DNA from: an uncultured Salinimicrobium sp.
Lineage (GTDB): Bacteria > Bacteroidota > Bacteroidia > Flavobacteriales > Flavobacteriaceae
DNA: 27,119 nt
NCBI GenBank assembly: GCA_946887025.1
Contig: CAMPJY010000014.1
Coordinates: 1-27,119 of the forward strand
Reading direction: 5' to 3'
Part shown: positions 8,286 to 14,982 of the stretch, piece after piece
Layout: each line of letters starts with the position of its first letter
How positions within the stretch are numbered: the first letter of the stretch is position 1
Notes under the pieces: generated by a model
Databases searched by the model: none
Told to the model about the DNA's origin: nothing
What the model saw: only the letters and a program-made list of their open reading frames with translations
Made by a program: the position numbers and the translations under genes

Positions 8286-8324
8286 CGAGGAATTCATATA
8301 AATAAAACATTTAAGTTTTTTTTA

Positions 8325-8342
8325 TAGATTTGAATCAAATCT
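8325..8342 (+). promoter_or_regulatory. Putative -7 box overlapping a perfect palindrome before the second deoR
   Basis: TAGATTTG at 8325-8332 fits the Bacteroidota -7 consensus TAnnTTTG. The 17-bp sequence at 8326-8342 (AGATTTGA, centre A, TCAAATCT) is a perfect dyad that overlaps it, 30 bp before the ATG. A repressor bound here would block the promoter, which suggests autoregulation by the DeoR protein. A -33 TTG was not found at good spacing. Because TTTTT follows the dyad, a weak terminator is the alternative reading. Confidence 0.45.
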
Positions 8343-8372
8343 TTTTACATAAGCACTCACTTTAGGACAACT

Positions 8373-9134
8373 ATGAAAAAAGCCGCAGGACGCAGATCTC
8401 AGATCCTTCAGATCCTCGACGATCTCGGACAGGTGAATGTCAATACCCTCAGTGAACAGCTGGGGGTAAGTGAGGTGACCATTCGGAAGGACCTCGACAA
8501 ACTGGAGAAAAGCAAATTACTGATCCGCGCCCATGGAGGTGCCTTTAAGACCAGTAACATTGCCCTTACAGTCACCGAAAAAAAACGCATAAACCTTGAT
8601 GCCAAACGACTCATTGGGAAAAAGGCTATTTCTCTGATTGAAGAAAATGATTCCATTATCCTTGATTCCGGTACCACCACCTTTGAAATTGCCAGTCGTC
8701 TGGGCAATTTCAAAAAGCTGACCGTTATCAGTAATGCCCTGGATATGATTAATAATCTCGCGCAGTATGCTAATGTGGAGGTATTTGTTCCCGGAGGGTT
8801 TTTGAAGGAGTTTTCCATGTCCCTGGTGGGACCCATGGCTGAAAGGAATTTCAGGCAGTTATACTGTAAAAAACTCTTTCTGGGAATTGATGGAATAAAA
8901 CCAAATGTGGGAGTTTTTACCCATCATATGGAAGAAGCCTATTTAAATCAAATCATGATCGAAATTGCAGAAGAGGTGATCGTAGTGGCCGATTCCTCCA
9001 AATTCAAAAGAACCGGCCTCGCCTTCATCGAAGGCTTCAACAAGATCCATAAAGTCATTACTGATGCAGGGATCGAGGAAGAAACTATCAGGATGCTGGA
9101 GAAAAATAATGTGGAGGTTCTTATTGCTGAATAA
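8373..9134 (+). CDS. DeoR-family transcriptional regulator, copy 2
   Basis: A 253-residue paralogue of the regulator at 6234-6995, of the same length and about 81% identical. The helix-turn-helix (VSEVTIRKDLDKLE), the RAHGGAF hinge and the whole sensor core (SGTTTFE, VISNALDMINN, VPGGFLKEFSMSLVGP, VADSSKF) are kept. Sensor residues are more conserved than the parts after residue 210, so both probably answer to a similar sugar phosphate. Differences inside the HTH are few (R/Q10, GEMK to EQLG at 28-31, N/K39), so operators may be shared. Codon use is visibly more GC-rich than in copy 1. It lies behind a GH109 remnant and is closed by a strong terminator, so it is now a single-gene unit. Confidence 0.9.
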   Translation: MKKAAGRRSQILQILDDLGQVNVNTLSEQLGVSEVTIRKDLDKLEKSKLLIRAHGGAFKTSNIALTVTEKKRINLDAKRLIGKKAISLIEENDSIILDSGTTTFEIASRLGNFKKLTVISNALDMINNLAQYANVEVFVPGGFLKEFSMSLVGPMAERNFRQLYCKKLFLGIDGIKPNVGVFTHHMEEAYLNQIMIEIAEEVIVVADSSKFKRTGLAFIEGFNKIHKVITDAGIEEETIRMLEKNNVEVLIAE

Positions 9135-9171
9135 ATCAGGATATAACCCCCTTAACATATTCATTTTTTTT

Positions 9172-9200
9172 GAGGCGCCGATCTGGCGCCTCTTCTTTTT
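9172..9200 (+). terminator. Rho-independent terminator after the second deoR
   Basis: GAGGCGCC (9172-9179) and GGCGCCTC (9185-9192) make a perfect 8-bp GC-rich stem with a GATCT loop, followed by TTCTTTTT. The eight T residues before the stem would also let it work on the opposite strand, although no - strand gene ends here. Confidence 0.9.
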
Positions 9201-9296
9201 AGGGGAACTGAAATATAAATTTCATCACTATTGACGATTTGTAACCAAGACTATCATACGAAAATCGATTTCTCTTTCCTGGGAATGTTTTTTTAA

Positions 9297-9304
9297 TATA
9301 TTTG
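9297..9304 (+). promoter_or_regulatory. Putative Bacteroidota -7 promoter box
   Basis: TATATTTG matches TAnnTTTG and lies 26 bp before the ATG of the small secreted gene at 9331. No convincing -33 TTG element was seen at normal spacing. Confidence 0.45.
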
Positions 9305-9330
9305 GAACCAAAATCTTAATCTATAAACAA

Positions 9331-9741
9331 ATGGAAAAAATTTACTTCAGGAGTTTGGTTCTGCTCATGTGTTTTTTTCTGAGCAATAGTAACGTTACCG
9401 CCCAGGAAATGGACAGGGCCAGGGCAGATGCTTACGCCGTCAATTACCTCGATGGGGAAGGCTGGTCCGATTATGAAGAAACCTCAGTCCTTATCACTTT
9501 CGATTATGAGATAGACCGAATTACGGTTTATGACAATCCGCGGCAGATCTATGACATCATTGAGGATGAAGGAGAAGAAATTGACGAGGATGGGGATACC
9601 TGGCAGAATTACAGGGCTATAGACCAGGACGGGGATGAATGCCGTTTCCGTATTCTGACCAGGGCCAATGGCGATCCCACACAATATTATATCGAATTCG
9701 ATTTTGTAAAATGGGTCTACCGGATTATAGAATTGACCTAA
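9331..9741 (+). CDS. Small secreted acidic protein, unknown function
   Basis: A 136-residue protein with a clear signal peptide (FRSLVLLMCFFLSNSNVTAQ, probable cleavage near residue 25). The mature part is short and acidic: residues 77-90 are almost all Glu, Asp or Ile, followed by WQNYRAIDQDGDECRF. It has alternating hydrophobic and aromatic residues, as in a small beta-rich domain, and one Cys in the mature part. I recognise no family. It is a single-gene unit with its own promoter-like box, flanked by terminators on both sides. Signal peptide, leader and terminator make it a real gene despite the lack of a known relative. Confidence 0.75.
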   Translation: MEKIYFRSLVLLMCFFLSNSNVTAQEMDRARADAYAVNYLDGEGWSDYEETSVLITFDYEIDRITVYDNPRQIYDIIEDEGEEIDEDGDTWQNYRAIDQDGDECRFRILTRANGDPTQYYIEFDFVKWVYRIIELT

Positions 9742-9753
9742 GCACACAACACA

Positions 9754-9785
9754 AGGGGACGACAATAATGCCGTCCCTTTTTTCT
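9754..9785 (+). terminator. Rho-independent terminator after the small secreted protein gene
   Basis: An 8-bp stem with one G-T pair (AGGGGACG at 9754-9761 with CGTCCCTT at 9772-9779), a 10-base loop, then a T-rich tract (TTTTTCTTTT). Confidence 0.8.
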
Positions 9786-10063
9786 TTTCACACCTATCAT
9801 TTCTCCCAAAATTCCCTACCCCCTTATCGGCGAGATCTGCGAAATAATCCGCGAGATCTGCGGGAAATCTTTTGCTTCCCTATAACCCATAATCCCTAAT
9901 CCCTTAACCCGAAAATAAAATTATTTCCCCTGAACCTCAATTAATTAAAAAACTATGTTTAAATTATGCTACCCAAATAAACCATATTGACCCTGTGTCA
10001 TGTGCCCACCCCCCATTAAACAAGGAGGCCGTTTTCGGCATGTGAAAATTTAAAACAGGATCT
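9786..10063. repeat. Gene-free leader with a 12-bp direct repeat
   Basis: GCGAGATCTGCG occurs at 9830-9841 and again at 9851-9862, 21 bp apart, or two helical turns. Next come degenerate CCCTAA-like units (about 9880-9912), then a short hairpin GCCG-TTTT-CGGC near 10030-10041 and the A-rich leader of the kinase gene. The pair could be a regulator site or a copy of a dispersed intergenic repeat. No gene is seen here. Confidence 0.45.
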
Positions 10064-12481
10064 ATGGATTCCACCACAACTTCCTCTTCCCCGCAACTTG
10101 CAGAACTGGAACATCGGCTGCTCCAACGGGAATCTGAACTGGCGCTCATGAGCAGCATTCAGGAGGGCATTATGTCCCGGTCGGATTTACAGAGTATTTA
10201 CGACAATATCGGCGACAGCATCCGGGACCTTTTCGATGCGCAGGTGGTGATGATCTGCACCTTCGATCACGAAAACGGATTAGAGAAATTCAATTATCTT
10301 TTTGAGGATGGAGAACGTATTAATATTACCTCCCGGCCGATAGACCGCCTCCGGAAAAGATTAATTCAAACAGGAGAGCTAATCCTGCTCAATGAAAATA
10401 TCGATGAACAGTGGACCCAGATAACTGGAGAAGAACCCACATCCCTTCCCGGAACCATGATGACCTTGTCTGCTCTGTATGTTCCAATGGTCTTACAGGG
10501 AACAGTACTGGGATATCTGAGCCTGCAGAGCGGGAAGCGCGAGAACGCCTTCAGCGATTCCGATGTACGTCTGCTCACCAGTCTTACAAACTCTTTAAGT
10601 CTTGCTCTGGAAAATGCCCGCCTGTTTAATGGCATGGAACAGCGCAATGCCGAACTAGCCGTGATCAATAGTGTGCAACAGGGACTGGTGGCTGAAATGG
10701 ACATGCAAGGCATTTACGACCTGGTAGGGGATTGTATCCGACAACAGTTTGATTCAGAAGTAACTGCTATTGTCACTTTTGAAGGCAACAACTCAGAACA
10801 CTTCAAGTATCTTTTTGAGGAAGGAAAACGTCATTACCCATCACCCAGGCCTCTCGATAAGTTGAGGTCAAGGATAATTCAGGAGCAAAAGACCTTGGTT
10901 TTAAATACGAGAGCAGCAGATGAAATTGCCAAAATAAATGGCACGAAAGACAGCCTTCCAATTCCAGGGACCAAAGCACCGCAGTCAGCCATATATGTTC
11001 CTATGCTGGTTGGAGAGCAGGTGCAGGGATATTTAAGTCTTCAGAATCTAGACGGAGATCATCCATTTTCGGAATCCGACATCCGCCTGCTAAATACCCT
11101 GGTAAACAGCATGAGCGTAGCGCTGGAGAACGCACGGCTCTTTAATGAGACTTCAAGGTTGCTTGGCGAAACAGAACAAAGGGCCACGGAACTACAGACG
11201 GTGAACAATATCAGCCATGCCCTGGTGTCGCAACTGGAACTGAAGGCCCTGATAAAACTAATTGGGGAGCAGATGCGCACTACCTTCAATGCCGATATCG
11301 TATATCTCGCCCTGTACGACCGAAAGAGCAACATGCTGCATTTTCCCTATATGCACGGGGAACACACCTCCTCCCGACCTTTCGGCAATGGGATCACTGA
11401 AAAGATCATCATAAACGGGGAACCCCTGCTCATCAATCAGGAATTGGAGAAAGCCTACGATCGTATGGAAGCCGAAAGGAAAGGCACCTGGGTGGAATCC
11501 TTTCTTGGGGTCCCCATCATCACCAATAAAGAGACCATAGGCGCCATCAGCGTTCAGAGCACTAAAGAGAAAAACAGGTTTACGGAAAATGACCTTCGGC
11601 TTCTTAAAACAATAGCAGCCAATGTGGGAATTGCCATGCAGAATGCCGAAGCCTATCAAAAGCTTCAGGAGGCCATGACAGAATTAAAAGCTGCCCAGGA
11701 CCAGCTAATTCAGCAGGAAAAACTCGCCTCCCTGGGCCAGCTCACCGCAGGGATCGCCCACGAGATCAAGAACCCGCTTAACTTTGTCAACAATTTCTCC
11801 GACGTGAACCTGGAACTTATTGACGAAGCCCTGGAAGAAATAAATAAGCTAAAGGAGGAGGAGGCTAAACAGGAAATAGAACAATTGCTCCGGGACGTGA
11901 AGCTAAACCTGGTGAAGGTACACCAGCACGGCACCCGAGCCGACAGCATTGTGAAGAGCATGCTGCAGCACAGCCGTGGGGGAACGGGGAAAATGGAACC
12001 TACCGACCTGAACGCCCTGCTGCGTGAATTCGTAAATCTTTCCTTCCACGGAATGAGGGCCGGAAAGAAGGCAATAAATGTAAAGATCGACCTGAATCTT
12101 GATGAGAAAACGGGGGAAGTCTATCTCATCAACGAAGACTTTAGCCGTGTAATTCTCAACCTCTGCAACAATGCTTTTGATGCCATGAGGGAGCGACTCC
12201 TAAAGGAAAAAGATTACAATGCAGTGCTCACCGTCCGATCACGCAAAGAAAATAATAAGGTCATTATTGAGATCGCCGACAATGGTCCCGGTATTCCTCC
12301 CGGACTCCAGGACAAGGTACTTCAACCTTTCTTCACTACCAAAAAAGGCACTGAGGGCACCGGGCTGGGTCTCAGCATCACCCACGATATCGTTAAGGCA
12401 CATAAGGGAAGCCTGCAGCTTCATTCCAAACCTGGACAAGGAACTTGTTTTGTAATCCAACTGAATCCCGTGCCCGAGTAG
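10064..12481 (+). CDS. Soluble sensor histidine kinase with three tandem GAF domains
   Basis: An 805-residue cytoplasmic kinase without membrane segments. Three GAF domains follow one another at about 25-190, 196-365 and 375-545; the first two each end in SLALENARLFN- or SVALENARLFN-like helices. A coiled coil (about 540-560) leads to the HisKA domain, whose phospho-acceptor is His566 in AGIAHEIKNPLNF. The HATPase domain (about 690-803) shows NLCNNAFDAM (N box), ADNGPGIPPG (G1) and GTGLGLSITHDIV (G2). The first two GAF domains look like duplicates. The ligand is unknown; GAF domains can bind cyclic nucleotides, haem or small molecules. No receiver domain is attached, so the two receiver proteins downstream are the natural partners. 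Confidence 0.92.
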   Translation: MDSTTTSSSPQLAELEHRLLQRESELALMSSIQEGIMSRSDLQSIYDNIGDSIRDLFDAQVVMICTFDHENGLEKFNYLFEDGERINITSRPIDRLRKRLIQTGELILLNENIDEQWTQITGEEPTSLPGTMMTLSALYVPMVLQGTVLGYLSLQSGKRENAFSDSDVRLLTSLTNSLSLALENARLFNGMEQRNAELAVINSVQQGLVAEMDMQGIYDLVGDCIRQQFDSEVTAIVTFEGNNSEHFKYLFEEGKRHYPSPRPLDKLRSRIIQEQKTLVLNTRAADEIAKINGTKDSLPIPGTKAPQSAIYVPMLVGEQVQGYLSLQNLDGDHPFSESDIRLLNTLVNSMSVALENARLFNETSRLLGETEQRATELQTVNNISHALVSQLELKALIKLIGEQMRTTFNADIVYLALYDRKSNMLHFPYMHGEHTSSRPFGNGITEKIIINGEPLLINQELEKAYDRMEAERKGTWVESFLGVPIITNKETIGAISVQSTKEKNRFTENDLRLLKTIAANVGIAMQNAEAYQKLQEAMTELKAAQDQLIQQEKLASLGQLTAGIAHEIKNPLNFVNNFSDVNLELIDEALEEINKLKEEEAKQEIEQLLRDVKLNLVKVHQHGTRADSIVKSMLQHSRGGTGKMEPTDLNALLREFVNLSFHGMRAGKKAINVKIDLNLDEKTGEVYLINEDFSRVILNLCNNAFDAMRERLLKEKDYNAVLTVRSRKENNKVIIEIADNGPGIPPGLQDKVLQPFFTTKKGTEGTGLGLSITHDIVKAHKGSLQLHSKPGQGTCFVIQLNPVPE

Positions 12482-12568
12482 ACAAATTCCCCAATCCTTC
12501 TTTAAAACCAGAAAAACAGTAAAAACCAATAGGCCCACCCTATTTGGCCTTAAAAAAATAAAAGTCTT

Positions 12569-12940
12569 ATGAAAATAATGATAGTAGATGACGAAAGAGA
12601 CGTGGAAACCCTGTTCAGACAGAAATTCCGCAAGGAGACCAGGAATAAGGATCTGGAGCTCGTGTTTGCCTTCTCGGGTGAAGAAGCTTTGGAAATACTT
12701 AATGAGACGGATCCTCCGTCGGTGGTCTATGTATTTTCAGATATTAATATGCCCGGAATGACAGGTCTGGAGCTGCTGCAGAAGATCAAATACAGTTTCC
12801 CCGCAATAGCAGTAAGCATGATCTCGGCCTACGGCGACGGGGAAAATTATGAAAAAGCCATCAGTTCGGGTGCCAAGGAATTTTTTACCAAACCCATTGA
12901 CTTTGATTCCCTCAAAAGGGAGATCAGCGAGTTGTCCTGA
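12569..12940 (+). CDS. Stand-alone CheY-like response regulator
   Basis: A 123-residue single receiver domain with no output domain. The acidic pocket is Asp7/Asp8, the phospho-acceptor Asp58 ([11 protein letters not shown]), the switch Ser86 (ISAYG) and the conserved Lys108 (FTKPID). It lies 87 bp after the histidine kinase and 17 bp before the receiver-cyclase gene, in one presumed operon. Its sequence is close to the receiver of the next gene (both share SDINMP and TKPIDF), which suggests an internal duplication. It may carry phosphate between partners, compete with the cyclase for phosphorylation, or act through protein contact. Confidence 0.9.
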   Translation: MKIMIVDDERDVETLFRQKFRKETRNKDLELVFAFSGEEALEILNETDPPSVVYVFSDINMPGMTGLELLQKIKYSFPAIAVSMISAYGDGENYEKAISSGAKEFFTKPIDFDSLKREISELS

Positions 12941-12957
12941 ACCTAAACCAGAACCCG

Positions 12958-13998
12958 ATGACCAAGATACTTGTGGTTGACGACGAAACCGATCTGGAGA
13001 TCCTGATCAAGCAGAAATTTCGGCAAAAGATCCGGCAGAGCCAGTATGAATTCGTTTTTGCGGAAAATGGTCGGGAGGCCCTCGAAAAACTGCTGGAGCA
13101 CACGGATGTTGATCTGGTGCTCAGCGATATTAATATGCCGGAAATGGATGGGCTCACCCTTCTCGGTAAGCTTAATGAGCAGAACTCCCTTTTAAAATCA
13201 GTCATCGTCTCCGCCTATGGTGACATGGAGAACATCCGTACCGCCATGAACCGAGGGGCCTTCGATTTTATAACAAAACCCATTGATTTTAAAGATCTTG
13301 AGATCACTATAGAAAAGACCATCGCCCATGTAACCTCCCTGAAACGCACCTTGCAGGCCCTGAAAGAAAACAATATCCTGAGGATGTATGTAGATGAGAC
13401 CGTTCTTAACTTCATGGGCGGAAAACAGATGGAAGAATCTCTTACGGGAAATGAAATAGTGGAAGGCAGCGTGGCATTTATCGATATCTGCGGCTTCACC
13501 GCCATCAGCGAAACCCAGCCCGCAGATAAGGTGGTGACAATGCTCAATTCCTATTTCGAACTGATGGTGCAGGCCATCATCAAGGAAGAAGGTATTGTTG
13601 ACAAGTTCCTAGGAGATGCCGTGATGGCCACTTTCAAGGGTCCTTATCATCTCGACAGGGCTATGGATGCCTGTCTCGCCATCAGGAATGGGATTTCAGA
13701 GCAGAATAACATCGAAACTGATACGCCTTATCGTCCGGAGGTATCCATTGGGATCAACTCCGGAGAGATGGTATGGGGTAATATCGGCTCCGCCTCCCTG
13801 CGCCGACTCGATTATACAGTCATTGGCGATACGGTAAATGTAGCTGCCAGATTACAGGCAGCAGCTGAAAAAGGGCAAATCCTTATCAGCGAGACCAGTT
13901 ACCAGCAGGTACGGGAATCCTTTAACTGCCGAAAACTCGAAGCCATACATTTGAAGAACAAGGAGCAGCCCATGATGGTTTATGAACTGCTGAGTTAA
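12958..13998 (+). CDS. Response regulator with class III adenylate cyclase output domain
   Basis: A 346-residue protein. The receiver (1-118) has Asp8/Asp9, phospho-acceptor Asp57, Ser85 and Lys107. A helical linker (about 118-165) leads to a class III cyclase domain (about 168-346). Metal-binding Asp176 (FIDICGF) and Asp220 (KFLGDAV) are present. Adenine-selecting Lys216 and Asp285 (LDYTVIGD) and the transition-state Arg298 (NVAARL) are also there. The full set predicts an active cyclase making cAMP rather than cGMP. Phosphorylation by the upstream GAF kinase would control it. Which protein receives the cAMP cannot be told from this window. Confidence 0.92.
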   Translation: MTKILVVDDETDLEILIKQKFRQKIRQSQYEFVFAENGREALEKLLEHTDVDLVLSDINMPEMDGLTLLGKLNEQNSLLKSVIVSAYGDMENIRTAMNRGAFDFITKPIDFKDLEITIEKTIAHVTSLKRTLQALKENNILRMYVDETVLNFMGGKQMEESLTGNEIVEGSVAFIDICGFTAISETQPADKVVTMLNSYFELMVQAIIKEEGIVDKFLGDAVMATFKGPYHLDRAMDACLAIRNGISEQNNIETDTPYRPEVSIGINSGEMVWGNIGSASLRRLDYTVIGDTVNVAARLQAAAEKGQILISETSYQQVRESFNCRKLEAIHLKNKEQPMMVYELLS

Positions 13999-14057
13999 CT
14001 AAACAACGCCTAAGGGGCACCACAAAGGAAAAATTAGAAAATCACTAAGCCCATATT

Positions 14058-14936
14058 ATGGACCCGAAGAAAATACATTGGCGGCGCATCTTTTCCCTCC
14101 GCTCCATACTGTACATACTTCTGGGCAATTTCCTGGCCGTGGTGGGCATGAAAGGATTCATGATGCCTAACCATTTTCTCGATGGTGGAGTCACCGGGAT
14201 CTCCCTATTGGTCAATAGCTTATCTGATATCCCCATCAGCATCCTATTGTTGCTTTTGAACCTGCCATTCCTGTTTATTGGTTTCCACAAATTAGGCCGA
14301 ACCTTTGGAATGCAGACCCTTCTGGCCATACTACTGCTGGCCCTTGCCATGCACTTCATCGAGGTGCCCGTCTTTACTAATGACAAAGTGCTTATCGCCC
14401 TTTTCGGAGGCTTCTTTGTCGGCTTGGGCATCGGCTTTGTTATACGCGGAGGCGGAGTCATTGATGGAATGGATGTGATCGGGCAATATACCGAGCGCCG
14501 ATCCGCTTTCACGGCAAGTGAGATAATTCTCAGCCTGAATATACTTATGATCCTGGTAACCGCCATAGAGTTCGGAGTGGAAACAGGCATGTATACCATC
14601 CTCACCTATTATACCGCCATGAAAACCACGGATTATGTGGTGGATGGTTTTGAAGAATATACAGCCCTTACCGTTATCTCAGGAAAAGCTGAGGAGATAA
14701 GGGAGGTGCTTGTAAACCGTTTTGGAAAGGCTGTGACGATTTATAAAGGCGAACGCGGATTCCTTCCAGGGGTCCGGCAAAACCCCACAGACTGCGACAT
14801 CATTGTTTGTGTAGTCACCCGTCTGGAAATCCACCGAATGAAAATGCTAGTGAACAACATCGATCCCAAAGCTTTCTTATATGTGAGCAGTATCAGGGAG
14901 GTGAAAGGTGGAATAGTAAGTCGGCAGCAGGATTAA
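14058..14936 (+). CDS. YitT-family membrane protein (DUF161 plus DUF2179)
   Basis: A 292-residue protein with about five or six hydrophobic helices in residues 15-195, including ILYILLGNFLAVVGMKGFM and the conserved GGGVIDGMDVIGQY region. A soluble C-terminal domain (about 200-285) has the DUF2179 pattern, with TVISGKAEEIR, RGFLPGV and a final VSSIREVKGG. Family members are widespread and their transport or sensing role is not settled. It lies 59 bp after the cyclase gene on the same strand and may be co-transcribed. It converges with the GH92 gene. No terminator of good quality was found between them. Confidence 0.88.
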   Translation: MDPKKIHWRRIFSLRSILYILLGNFLAVVGMKGFMMPNHFLDGGVTGISLLVNSLSDIPISILLLLLNLPFLFIGFHKLGRTFGMQTLLAILLLALAMHFIEVPVFTNDKVLIALFGGFFVGLGIGFVIRGGGVIDGMDVIGQYTERRSAFTASEIILSLNILMILVTAIEFGVETGMYTILTYYTAMKTTDYVVDGFEEYTALTVISGKAEEIREVLVNRFGKAVTIYKGERGFLPGVRQNPTDCDIIVCVVTRLEIHRMKMLVNNIDPKAFLYVSSIREVKGGIVSRQQD

Positions 14937-14982
14937 TGAACACAAATTCATCAGCTCACGCCTGATCCCAGCTTATTGCCAA

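Noticed and set aside
8408..8836. A 142-residue open frame on the - strand
   Set aside because: It is antisense to the second deoR, whose protein is confidently assigned; the translation is rich in Ser, Arg and Phe with no domain. The same kind of shadow occurs opposite the first deoR at 6200-6679.
14045..14605. A 186-residue open frame on the - strand opposite the YitT gene
   Set aside because: The + strand protein has clear membrane helices and family motifs; the antisense translation is a low-complexity Arg, Pro, Ser and Met mix.
14937..14982. Bidirectional terminator between the YitT and GH92 genes
   Set aside because: Only 4- to 5-bp dyads are present and none is followed by a proper T run.
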